From Brassica napus (lineage: Eukaryota > Streptophyta > Magnoliopsida > Brassicales > Brassicaceae), in assembly GCF_020379485.1 (NCBI RefSeq), contig NC_063446.1:23710610-23774609 (forward strand): a stretch of DNA of 64,000 nt, read 5' to 3'. The position numbers and the translations under genes were made by a program. The notes under the pieces were generated by a model. It was not told where the DNA came from and ran no database searches. It saw only the letters and a program-made list of their open reading frames with translations. Every line of letters starts with the position of its first letter. The stretch's first letter is position 1. Positions 37,414 through 51,207 of this stretch are shown here, one piece after another.

Positions 37414-37943
37414 GTGAATTATGATCTTCAGGGTATAGAAATGAGAGAATATCTATCAGGAATCTTGGAAATCAATATACTGGGATATATAACATTTATT
37501 ATGATCTTCAGCTTTCGTCTCTTTAAAATTTTTCAACTACCTGTGTTTTTCCTATTTTGAACTTTGTTTTGTTTTTCCTTGCATTTTACGGCAAACTACC
37601 TCCCACCAAAAGGATAGTGACTAAGATTTTATATATCGTTGATGAAGCCTTGCATATTGAAAATGTTCAAAACTAAATGCATCTGTACATGTTTACATAG
37701 AAATATGGAACTCATGTAAACATTGCATAAACGTCCACTCTGTATACATGCCTTCTGTGGAACTCTGTATACATTGCAGTGCGAGTTGATCTAATTTCTA
37801 GTTCTGTATTTCTCTTTCTGGAAAAGTCATAGAACAAGTAGCATGAGCTGTAAAAAAATACATTTTCTTTTCAATCAAATTTAGCATTTTATTATAATTT
37901 TTTTTTTTATCGTACGTAACTTATAGATGATTTTCTTACGTTA

Positions 37944-38974
37944 TCCCCTATATATTATTTGTGAAACATTACAACTTATTTTTGTAGCCACGTGTCATTA
38001 CTAGGATGATTCTTATAATTATTAGAGAAATATGTTGGTCCATCTAATTATATAATAAGCTTTTTATCAAACTAATCATAATTCATTATTAATGTCATTT
38101 ATTATTTCCTTAAATAAAGATTACGGAATTGCCAAATGTGGCTAAAGTATATTTGACAATTAATGATTTTGAATAATAAAGATCTGATAAAAAAATAATG
38201 TATCTTCTATCAACTTTGTTTAATTTTAAACTATTAAAATAATTTAAAAAAATCACAATAAACATATTATAAAATTTTAGATTTTTCTTTATATGTTATA
38301 TTTTGAATTTAAAAAAACGACTATAAATTACTAAAACTGTTAAAAATCTCACATTCAAATTTTGCGATTCATGGTTTAAAATTTTTTTTATGACAAAATA
38401 CAAATGATTACAAAATCATATAAATAAAAGTTTAATTTAACTAATCATTAAGATTTAAAATATATATGTATATATATCATTCTAAATTAAACTATAAACC
38501 ATATTGAATAAATAAATATTTTAATTTCAAAATTTACTTTGAATAATTTTTTTTTGATAAAAGTTTTGAACTAACATTGATAATTTTTTTTAAATTATAA
38601 ATTACTAAAATTATTAATCGCAAAATGAAAATTTTGTTATTAGTAATTTAAAATTTTTGCTATTAAAGATACACATGATCAAAAAAACATATGAGTAGAA
38701 AGCATCATTTAATATACATTAATATTAAAAATATAATATGTATGTTAATATCATTTAAATTTAATTACATATCCTATCAAAATTTTTTAAAAATTGTTTG
38801 GAATAATAAAAATTGATTTATACGTTCGCACCAATTTAATTATATATGTAATAGTTACTGACTTTTAATTATACAATATATATTTATTATTTCATAATAT
38901 GTAAGAACATATAATACATAAAATAATTTATATATATAATGTTTATCCCGCGCAAGGCGCGGATCTTAATCTAG
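37944..38974 (+). mobile_element. ~1.03-kb non-autonomous Helitron, family copy 2 (with empty site)
   Basis: It starts TCCCCTATATATTATTTGTG and ends with the hairpin CCGCGCAAGGCGCGG and ATCTTAATCTAG. The left flank is TTACGTTA and the right flank TAAAGACTAA. The paralogous site at 30829-30845 reads TTACGTTATAAAGACTAA without interruption. The insertion is therefore precisely between A and T, adds 1031 bp and causes no target duplication. The interior is AT-rich and non-coding, related to 20885-21917. Confidence 0.95.
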
Positions 38975-39238
38975 TAAAGACTAAAAACAGTTGCAAGGTT
39001 AAATCAAGATAGTGTATTCATCCTTTTAATCTCTTTGATTATCAAACATAAAAAATTCTTTGATTTTCAAGTCTATTATTCTATAAATAAGGGATTATAT
39101 ATGATTTGTATTATCATTTACAAGTTTATTTTAGAGAAAAAGACAAAAATAGCACTAAATCAAGTTTTTGTTCCCAAACTAGCACTCAAGGTCAAAAGTC
39201 ACAAAAATAGCACTTAATGTTTTATCAAAAGTCATAAA

Positions 39239-39418
39239 CTTAGGGTTTAGATTTAAAGGGTGGGGTTTAGGATTAGGGTTTAGGGTTTAGAGTTTAGGGT
39301 TTAGGGTTTAGATTTTAGGGTTTAGGGTTTAGGGTTTAGGGTTTAGGGTTTAGAGTTTAGGGTTTAGGGTTTAGAGTTTATGGTTTAGGGTTTAGAGTTT
39401 AGGGTTTAGAGTTGAGAA
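39239..39418 (+). repeat. Telomere-like (TTTAGGG)n array, copy 2
   Basis: Same array as at 31100-31300 but one 21-bp unit (TTTAGAGTTTATGGTTTAGGG type) shorter. Confidence 0.8.
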
Positions 39419-40175
39419 ATGAGGTTTTGGGGATAAGATTTCAAATTTTGGAAAATAAAAAAATTAAAATTTTCAAAAGATAAACTTAGAAAGGTACTAT
39501 TTTGGTCATTTTAGTTTTTGAGTGCTATTTTTGTGATATAAACTTAGAAATGTGCTATTTTGGAGATTTGCCCTTTATTTTACGCAATAAAAAATATTTC
39601 CAAATTTATTTTACGCAAGTTTATCTATACTATATGAATTCTACATGTTACTTCCAAATTTATTTTATGCAATAATAATACAAACTTTGTTATAATAAAA
39701 GTTTGATATTTAATTTAACACTAAATATTTTAAACGTCTGAGTGTTTACAAATTCTTTATGCAATATTGTGATGAAATAATTTATTTTATATAATAATTT
39801 GATGTTTAACTTATTATTAAATACTATGAATGAACAATTGTGATAGTTTTTACATTGACAGTGTATTTATTTATAATGATAAAATTATTATACATGTATG
39901 TGCGGCAAACACCTAGTATTAATTAAATTGCTAGGATATTTACAAAAAAAAAAAAAAAAATATTACACTTGCAAATAAAATATACCAGGCTGACAGGAAA
40001 ACAGAAATCACGCTGTAAATAAATAGGCCCATTGAGAAAAAGGCTTAGACCCATTGGCCTTATTTTCTCACCTTTCATATTTTGTTTATAGATGATGACA
40101 AAGTGTGTTTCGTTTTATAGACTAGGATGTACAGTAAGCCCAATATGGTTACGGCCCATTAAAACCCCTAATTAA

Positions 40176-41203
<1,028 letters not shown>

Positions 41204-41496
41204 GAACTTTAGACAGTATCAGCCATTTTCGGTTCTTGTTCTGCATAATCACTTTTTATGTAATTTTAAGTTTAATTGTCTTTTTACTTGAACTATATAT
41301 ATACTTAATCTCGAGCTTTTTTTTTTTTTTAAACATGTTTCACTCTATTTTTGTTTTAACTTTCAAGTGATTAGAGCATAAAGCCTGTTTCGTTCAGTAC
41401 AAGTTAAATTGACTTTTGGTTTGGACCTAGATACGTCAGGACACAACTGGCCGCAATAATAAGCAAGTGAGTGAGTGTAAGAGTGGTTGACCACTT

Positions 41497-42166
41497 GCTT
41501 ATTCGCAGACGTTTTAAGGCTTAAGAAGAAGTACCGTAACGTGATGAGCAAGTTTGATTTAGGTAAAGAGGTGTTCTTTAAGAGCCCTCATGATCAATCT
41601 ACTTTCGAGATTTCTAGGAAGATTTTGGAACCAAACTGGGAAGATCATTGGGTTTTAAGACAACAATGTAATGGATTTTGAGGAAACTAACACCAATGGT
41701 AACTGCCCTAGTTCGGATCCTACTCTTGACATGGATAGAAAACGATCAAGGATAGGGAAGACTGAAGAAGACAACAAACATGTCACCACTCCCTCTGATG
41801 TCAATGTCTACCTTAACGAAAGTATTAGTGGTAACCTTTGTGGTTTAATTGAAGAGACTGTGAAAAACTGTCTCTGTCCTGTGATCAAGGAGATGATGAA
41901 TAGGAAAGCTAGTATGATGATGGTTGCAATGGGAGGTGGTGCTCATGGCTTTTGCTCGTTGAGTTTCAGCCCCATGTTTACACGGCCGTTGGGTTATGGT
42001 GTAGACTGTAGAAGGAGGAGGAAACAAGGCGGTGAGGGATGAACGGTGGAGGAAACAACAGATTCTGGAGCTGGAAGCGTATTCAAGGAGATTAGAGTTA
42101 GTTCAAGAACAGATTAGAGCTACATTGCATGAGTATGAGTTAAAGAAGATGCCAAGTGGTGTATGA
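41497..42166 (+). pseudogene. GeBP/STKR-like transcription factor, 5'-truncated and frameshifted
   Basis: The frame opens mid-domain with LRLKKKYRNVMSKFDLGKEV then FFKSPHDQSTFEISRKI, the end of the DUF573 DNA-binding domain of GeBP-like proteins. A stop follows at NGF (41679-41681), and the DFEETNTNGNCPSSDPT region continues in a shifted frame. Further right, near 42010, another frame change leads to VRDERWRKQQILELEAYS, RRLELVQEQIRATLHEYEL and a stop, the C-terminal leucine-zipper-like helix of the family. The N-terminal half and start codon are absent: block B2 ends 47 bp upstream, so the duplication breakpoint probably removed them. Position matches At3g04930 from memory. Confidence 0.82.
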
Positions 42167-43304
42167 TTGATGAAGCAAGAAAAAAAAAAGAATAAGACAG
42201 ATAACCAGTTAGTGTATGGTAGACTCATTTGTTCAATAAATGAGTGTATGATTCAGATATTTGATCTCTGAATCTGATCTATAACTTTCTGGGGTGTGTG
42301 ATTAGTATAGTATGAGATTTGACTTTACAGCTAATTTATTGTGATCATTCTCTAGGTTTTTTTCATCAGTTTTTTTTTTTTTTGGTTTCTTGAATTATTT
42401 GACGAATATTAGATTATGGTAGACTCATTTGTTCAATAACAAACAGACTTCTAGCTATTTTTTTTGCATTGTGTGCCAATCTTTGTCTAATAATTTGTAG
42501 TAGTATTATTTATCATTTGTTTGTTTCTTCATCTGATGCAGTTGTTGAAGTGTATTAATATCTTTGATAAATGAGTTGAATACAATCCTAACTTTCTTGA
42601 GGAAAGTTTATACTATTTTCTACCAAATAAAAATAATGAAATCATCTGACAAATGTTACCAAGTTTGGTAAAGAACTTACAAAAGTAACATTTTCGTTTA
42701 TATATTTATTGTTGTCCAAAAAAAGGGTTTATATATTGATTTCTTAAAATGTATATACGCACGAGACGAGAGTGGTCCAAACAAAAGTGTATACGCACGA
42801 GCTTGAGTTGTCATTTTCACTTTTTCAGTAAAGCAATTATTGGTCTGTTTCTTTAGTAATTGCTCCTGTTTCTCTGTTTTCGTAGTCTTTTGTCTAAGGC
42901 AAGTACCTTTTTCAATTATTTCTTTTCTCCTACTTCTCAGATTTGGATCTCGAACTTGGTAAAGAGCTCTCTTGTACTTGTTCTTCCTTTTTCCCTCCTA
43001 GATTTTCCAACTTGAATAGTTTCTCAAATCTTCATGTTCGATTTTCAGTTCAAGAACTCGAATGCTTTGCATGACTCTCACTGAGAAACTCATTTGTTTC
43101 AACTGTTAATTCTTGATGTCAGTTTGCTATATACTCATATTCTCCCATGTTCAAATATGTTTCTTAATCTTGGTTTACTTTCGAGTTTAACTGAATAATT
43201 CATAGTCTTTTTGCTCTTACAGTTGTACTTACATATTGTTTCTTAAAATATTTTAATTTTCTTTTTGTGGGGAAATTATTTTTGTAGATATTTCAAAGAT
43301 TAGC
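42167..43304. other. Intergenic and cysteine synthase promoter/leader
   Basis: No gene. From about 42890 the DNA is pyrimidine-rich with splice-like AG sites, compatible with a 5' UTR intron (acceptor TTTTTGTAG at about 43287) for the cysteine synthase gene. Confidence 0.4.
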
Positions 43305-45166
<1,862 letters not shown>

Positions 45167-45354
45167 GGCTTATACACAACAAACACTACCTAGCTTGGTT
45201 CGGTTTGGTATTTATTTGCCCTTTAGACCATTTTTTCTTAATATTTTAAACTATTATCACTCAAACCATATTCGTTTTTTCAAATATATATTGAATTACA
45301 ACATTATTAGTTTTATAACGACTACATATAATCTCAATCCATAATACTTGAGGA

Positions 45355-46311
45355 TTATGGAAGAGGAAGTAGATCAGAGGACAAGAGACTATAAACAAAC
45401 ACATCATGGATTTCACCTTTGACATAACTGTACTTCCTTAGCAAACCTTCTCTCTGAAACCCAACCTTCTCGAGAACTCTTTGGGATGCTTTGTTTTGAG
45501 TTTGCACAAAAGCTTGAAGCCTCAAAACATGAGGCAAGTCATTAAACACTTGCGGTACTGCAATTGACACTGCTCTTGTTGCTATTCCCTTTCCCCAATA
45601 CTCATGAGATAATCCATACCCAATATGCGCTTTGAATCTTCAAATATACACTGTATCAAGATATTTATATGTGCTAGAATGATTAAAACATATTTACTTA
45701 CAAGAATAGTTATCGGTGATAAATAGAAGAATATAACTCTTACTCTTATCCTATATGATTTTTTCACATTTCTGAATTTTAGTTGAGTTGAAATGACCTA
45801 ACACACATCATTTGGACCAACATAGCATATGCTACATATGCTAGAATAACGAAAACATACTAATTTGCATAAAAGTAATTACTATAGGAGGAATATAACT
45901 CTTACTCTTATCCTATATATGTTTTTCCTACATATCTGAAATTGAGTTGAATTCAAATGGCAAAACTCAATTCATTTGGACCATCAACATAACATATGCC
46001 ATTACCATAACATCAAAACATATAGTAAATACAAATAAATATTCCAACGCTATAAATAATATATACCTATCATCGCCAGTTTCAGGGAAGACTGAGATGA
46101 ATCCGATCGAACGGTCATCGATGCAGATGGAACGCCTCCATGGATGTGGCAAGCATACGTCTCGTATGAAGACCAAAGCTTCCTCTTCGGACGTAAAAGT
46201 CTGCCAACGAAGATTCCCGGTCACTCGAACATCGCTGGCCCATCTCAGGAAATCGTGAGCATCCGTTAGAGAGAACGGTCGGAGAGTAACTCTTGAGAGA
46301 TCAGTCTCCAT
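45355..46311 (-). CDS. GNAT-family N-acetyltransferase
   Basis: Two exons on the minus strand, 46067..46311 and 45355..45637, joined in phase 2 give 175 residues. It starts METDLSRVTLRPFSLTDAHD, a typical Acetyltransf_3 (RimJ/RimL-like) opening. It continues with SIGFISVFPETGDDR-like text in strand 4 and IGYGLSHEYWGKGIATRAV, the acetyl-CoA-binding Q/RxxGxG/A-type turn (WGKGIATRA). The end is ASQRVLEKVGFQREGLLRKY and a short C-terminus. Plant members of this subgroup are small, stress-linked proteins of unknown acceptor. It is convergent with the cysteine synthase gene 190 bp away. Intact. Confidence 0.88.
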
Positions 46312-46649
46312 GTTCTCTCTGCTTTGGTTGGTGGAACTTTGACTTTGAAGGAGTATTATACTATATATGATTAACATATCTTTATGTCCTAGTATCATAC
46401 TTTACTCATAATTCTTAACATATAGCTCTCTAATTTATTTAAATGATGGTAATATATTAAGACTTTCATTTTTGATAAAAACATCATATTTCTGGATTTG
46501 TGCGTGTTATCCTTTCAATTTTTATCGAACGTCGGAACAATATATTTAGATTTTAGATGAGTTTAGTCCTTTGATCACATAATATTAAACGGAATAAAGG
46601 TTTACCCATTACAATATAAGAAGCATTGTTTTGTCTACATAGAGAGATA

Positions 46650-46975
46650 CTAGCAATCATATTGACAAAAACATTGCTTAGGAACCGGAAAAGCAGTGGA
46701 CGAATCACATATTCCGTCTCCTTTGTGATCATCAATGCACTTTAATCTGCACTCGTCGTCTCCTTCACATGTCCACGTAGCAAAACACTTCTTTGCTTCT
46801 CCTACCATTTTATTATTTCCTATTCATATAATCAGAAACAAAATTACGTTATTTTAAGTTTCAGTTTTTTCTCAGTTTAACCCAAAACATAATCAAATAA
46901 TAATAAGAACTTACCAGAAGAAGTGATGAAAATGACAATTAGTACGAGGAGAATAGAAGAGAAAGAGATCTTCAT
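46650..46975 (-). CDS. Defensin-like (LCR-type) peptide, tandem copy 1
   Basis: Two exons, 46915..46975 and 46650..46819, joined in phase 1 give 76 residues. The signal peptide is MKISFSSILLVLIVIFITSS. The mature part has eight cysteines: KKC, WTC, DEC, LKC, GIC, then QCLC and YDC, with a gamma-core GIC...QCLC. The intron falls at the end of the signal peptide as in other DEFL genes. The closest relative in the window is the copy at 49275-49600. Probable role: secreted defence or signalling peptide; target unknown. Confidence 0.87.
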
Positions 46976-47879
46976 TTTTTTTTCCTGGTGTTGGGAAGAT
47001 TGAAAGTAGGCTTTAGAGCTTGGGATTACATTATTATATTTATAGGCAAATTGCAAATATGTAGTTCTTAGTCAAAGTAGATAGATATACATATATTTTT
47101 TTTTACTAATGTGACTAATGTCTTACCTAATGAGTGATTATGTTCTTGTTTCTTGATAGAGTTCTTAATACCACATAGGAAACATATCTTCAGTTTGACT
47201 AGAAACCTTAGATTTTCTGAAAAGCTACTGGTATATCTTTTTATTAGTAAGACAATACAAATGTTCTAAAAATTGATCTCAAACAAAACGATATTTATAT
47301 AAAAAAAATGTAATAAGCTATTCAAATCAGTTTAAACAGTTGCAAAGCAGTTAAATATAATCTAAATTGGTTTAAATCATTCTAAATTAATCTAAATCTC
47401 TTAATCAAGCAGTAATGGTAATCCAAATCCACATTTTTTTTCTAATTTATTCTTTTTTTGTATATCTACTTTTTATAGTTCATTAAATAAATTTATAATT
47501 AAATCTAAAATATAAATATATGATATACAAGCAAGCAAGATATATAAAAATATAAATTATAATTTGTTAACGACTCAACCATGCATGCATTCTGAATGAT
47601 CCATATAGTCGTTAATTTTTTATAAACTATGAAAAATGTTACATAGACGATATTACAACCGACAAATCTACCTACTTTATGAAGATCACCGTCTGACTGC
47701 ATCACCCTGAATCATCTTATGTGATCCATTCCTAACAATACGTCTTGCACCATGCCGAAAATCTCTCGTAAATATTTTCTCTAATATTATTAATCGCTTA
47801 GTTACTGCATACCAACTTTTTTAACATTGGAAAATAGTCAAAATACTGATATAGTGACAAAAATATAAGAATTGCCTTT
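46976..47879. other. Upstream region of DEFL copy 1
   Basis: AT-rich, with TATA-like ATATTTATAGG at about 47036. No other gene. The interval 47250-47850 has no clear counterpart in duplication copy 2. Confidence 0.35.
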
Positions 47880-48021
47880 ATCCAATATCCAAAACACTGC
47901 ATTTTACATTCCGACACGGCGAGGGTTTTTCTCCATCTTCTTCTTCAGTTCCTCTTCTACACCTGAGAGAAACTCTAAAACCCTAATTGCTCAGAAATCA
48001 ACCTCCATAGACAGCAATGTC
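47880..48021 (+). pseudogene. Truncated copy of the SEC-C gene promoter and start codon
   Basis: The sequence CGGCGAGGGTTTTTCTCCAT to AATCAACCTCCATAGACAGC matches the 5' leader of the intact gene at 51110-51207 and includes its ATG (48017) and the first codons (MSY), then jumps into the second duplication copy. Only the 5' end was duplicated. Confidence 0.85.
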
Positions 48022-48069
48022 ATATGATTTAACATATCTTTATGTCCTAGTATCATATTTTACTCATAA

Positions 48070-49063
48070 CTAGGTTAAGACCGCAAGAACATTATATATA
48101 TAAATTATTTTATGTATTATATATTTTACATATTATGAAATAATAAATATATATTGAATAGTTAAAAAATTAACTATTACGTATATAATTAAATTGGTGC
48201 AAACATATAAATAAATTTTATTAATCCAAACAATATTTTTTTCTATCTATTATGATGTATAATTAAATTTAAATGATATTAACATATATATTATATTTTA
48301 AATATTAATATCTGTTATATAATGTTTTCTACTCATATGTTTTTTTATTAGTTGTATCTTTTATAGTAAAAATGTTAAATTATTGATAATAAAATTTTCA
48401 TTGTGTGATTAATAGTCTTATTAATTTATAATTTTTTAAAAAAAATTAAGTTGTTAATATTTGTTCAAAGATTTTATACAAAAAAAAATATTTGTAAATT
48501 AAATTTTGAAATTAAAATATTTATGTATTTTTAAATTGTATATATTTTAATTTAAAACTATATATATATAAAAATAAATATTTTAACTTATATGATTTTA
48601 TAATCATTTGTATCTTGTCATAACAAAAATTTTAAACCATTGATCACAAAATTTGAATATAAGACTTTTAACATTTTAGTAATTTATAAGTGTTTTTAAA
48701 AATCCAAAATATAAAATATGCATAAAAATATAATTTTTTTATATGGTTAATGTTATTGTTTAATTTATTTTAATAGTTTAAAATTTAACAAACATATGAT
48801 AGAAGATACTAATTTTTATCAAATCTTTATTATTCAAAATCATTAATTGTCGTATATACCGTAGCCACATTAGACAATTCCATAATTTTTATTTAAGGAA
48901 ATAATGAGAAACATTAATAATAAATTTATGGTTAGTTTAATAAAAAACTCATTATATATTTAGATGGACCAACCTATTTCTCTAGAGATTCTAAGAATCA
49001 TTGTAGTGATGATATATGACTACAAAAAAATGTTGTAATACTTCTCAAATAATATATTGGGTA
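48070..49063 (-). mobile_element. ~1-kb non-autonomous Helitron, family copy 3 (decayed, with empty site)
   Basis: On the minus strand it starts at 49063 (TACCCAATATATTATTTGAG; the canonical TC is mutated to TA) and ends CTTAACCTAG at 48070 with its GC hairpin lost. The interior matches the copies at 20885 and 37944. The paralogous site at 46396-46408 reads CTCATAATTCTTAAC without interruption, so it inserted between A and T after the DEFL duplication. Confidence 0.88.
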
Positions 49064-49274
49064 TTCTTATCATATACCTCACCAATTTATTTAAATGATG
49101 GTAATATATTTAAGACTTTCTTTTTTTTTATAAAAAATAACATGTTTCTCGATTTTATCGAATGTCGGAACACTTTATTTAAACTTTTACTCTTTTGATG
49201 ATCACATAATTAAACGGAATAAAGATTTACCCATTACAATTTAAGAAGCAATATTTTGCATACATAGAGAGAAA

Positions 49275-49600
49275 CTAGCAATCATATTGACAAAGACATT
49301 GCTTAGGAACCGGAAAAGCAGTGAACAAATCACATATTCCATCTCCTTTGTGATCAGCAATGCACTTTTCTCTGCACTCGTCTTCTCCTTCACATGTCCA
49401 CCCAGCAAAACACTTCTTTGCTTCTCCTACCATTTTATTATTTCCTATTCATATAATCAGAAACAAAATTACGTTGTTTTAAGCTTCAGTTTTTCTCAGT
49501 TTAAGCAAAAAAATAATCAAATAATATATAAGAATTTACCAGAAGAAGTGATGAAAATGACAATTAGTACGAGGAGAATAGAAGAGAAAGAGATCTTCAT
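49275..49600 (-). CDS. Defensin-like (LCR-type) peptide, tandem copy 2
   Basis: Two exons, 49540..49600 and 49275..49444, give 76 residues with the same signal peptide as copy 1. The eight cysteines and the KKCFA-WTCEG and FPVPKQCLCQYDC frames are conserved. Differences cluster in the mature part: Gly for Thr before WTC, Glu for Asp before DEC, Glu for Leu before KC, Ala for Asp before DHKGDG, and Leu-Phe for Ser-Ser after GICD. The signal peptide is unchanged by eye, a pattern common for DEFL duplicates. Intact. Confidence 0.87.
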
Positions 49601-49828
49601 TTTTTTTTCCTGGTGTTGGGAAGATTGAAAGTAGGCTTCAGAGCTTACAATATTATATTTATAGACAAATTGCAAATATGTAAGTCCTATACATATATTC
49701 TTTTATTAAGGCCTTGCCTATTTGATGAGTGAGTTTCTTTTTTTTTCAGTTATTTGACGAGTGTTTATCTTCTTGTTTCTTATCTAGAAAAATATCTCCA
49801 GTTTGACTAGAATGTAGAAACGGACGGA

Positions 49829-50789
49829 GGTGTTATTGGTCAATGGATTTAAAGTTAATTCATTTGGTTTTATAATCTAGTGTTATTCAATGGTTGATTT
49901 TAAATCTTTTATCAAAATCTTGTGTTATTGGTTACTGTATTTAAAATATTTTGTTAAAAGATTTTGAAATCTAGTGTTATTGGTTCTTGTATTTACAATC
50001 TTTTCATTAAAAGAATTTAAAATCCATTGTTATTCAATATAAGATTTCAATACAAGATTTAAAATTTGGTGTTATTCATGTTTGATAAAAAAAATTCAAT
50101 TCCTTTGACTTGAAATACTTTCAATGGATTTGGATACAATTTTATGTGTAAAAATCTAACGTATTACATCATGAATCAAATGAAAAAAACATGACGTGAT
50201 GAAAGTACTCATCTACTGGCATCATTTCTCACTTTAATAAATCAAATTCTTTGTATTCAGAAAATATATGAACAGTTTTTTATGAAGTCAGTGTCTCCCA
50301 TTTTGTTTATAAAATTAGCATTTGGATTTTTCATCTATATCAGTCATTTGATCAAACCTAGAAAATTGATTTCATTGTTGACTAAACCCAGATTTTCTAT
50401 TAAATTGATCAGACTGGGATTTTTTTCTTATGTTACTTCAAGTATGCTATATGCTATTATATTTTTTCGCTCATAATAATGAATATAAAATATTATTGTT
50501 TTCATTGTGTATTAATGGTGATCTTATGATGATAATATCGTTTTGTTGAACGTACATTTTATAGTTTTTTAAACTTTGGAATTACAATGCAATTTAAAAT
50601 CCTTGAATAAATTGTAATTCTGTTATAGAAATCATATCATATTATGTTGAATTTATAAATACATTAACAAAGATTTAAAATATGTAAAGTAAATCATGTA
50701 TCTTAGATTGCAAATGAATAAAAAATTTAAACTCTAACCTATTTGAAATCTAATAGAGTCGATTTCAACTTATATAACCAATAACACCA
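49829..50789. mobile_element. ~0.96-kb TIR transposon, PIF/Harbinger-like, copy 2
   Basis: The left end GAGGTGTTATTGGTCAATGG and right end ACCAATAACACCACC are inverted repeats, and the body is the reverse-oriented relative of 16991-18003. In duplication copy 1 the corresponding site (about 47198-47225, GACTAGAAACCTTAGATTTTC) lacks it, so it inserted after the DEFL duplication. The target duplication is unclear. Confidence 0.65.
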
Positions 50790-51207
50790 CCTAGATTTTC
50801 TGAAAAACTACAACTCTATTTTTTATCAGTAAAAATATAATACTTATTCTGTTTTACAAAAAAAAAATGTCAGTGTGATATATTTTACAGAAAAAATGAT
50901 AAAATATATTTTATTCAATATTTAATTAAATAAATAAAAATAATTTATAAATATAGATTAATTATTTAATAGGAAAAATAAATATAAAAATGTAGAATAA
51001 CACTCTTTTAAAAACAAAAATAATTTCAAAATGACATTCTTTCGATGGAGGATTGACAAAATATAAAGAACAACTTTATCTAATCCCCAAAACGCTGCGT
51101 TTAACATTCCGATACGGCGAGGGTTTTTCTCCATCTTCTTCTTCCTCTACACCTGAGAGAAACCCTAAACCCCTAATTCTCCAGAAATCAACCTCCAGAG
51201 ACAGCAA
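50790..51207. promoter_or_regulatory. SEC-C gene upstream region
   Basis: AT-rich spacer then the leader ACATTCCGATACGGCGAGGG onwards, duplicated at 47880-48021. The CCAAAACGCTGCGTTTAACA stretch contains a short palindromic AAACGC...GCGTTT core. No other gene. Confidence 0.4.

Larger units (their letters stand above)
35293..37772 (+). mobile_element. Copy 2-specific insert with Helitron-like 5' end and captured gene fragments
   Basis: At 35293 the sequence switches from block A2 to A|TCCCACTATATAAAAGGGAC, a typical Helitron 5' start placed between A and T of the empty site seen at 29406-29408. It contains a fragment of unknown origin (exon-like piece near 35725-35830), a FATA pseudogene and a short possible CDC45 tail. 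No 3' hairpin with CTRR was found before block B2 resumes at 37773, so the right end may have been deleted along with the 1.25 kb that copy 1 retains. Confidence 0.55.
46364..48021. repeat. Older tandem duplication, copy 1 (DEFL gene plus SEC-C gene 5' end)
   Basis: The segment starting TTAACATATCTTTATGTCCT and holding a defensin-like gene is repeated from about 48022 to 51215. Its right end is a copy of the promoter and first codons of the SEC-C gene. Copy 2 is larger because of a Helitron and a TIR element. The copies are clearly diverged (about 85-90 percent by eye in alignable parts). Confidence 0.8.

Noticed and set aside
50282..50476. 64-codon ORF
   Set aside because: Lies inside the non-coding TIR element and has AT-driven composition.
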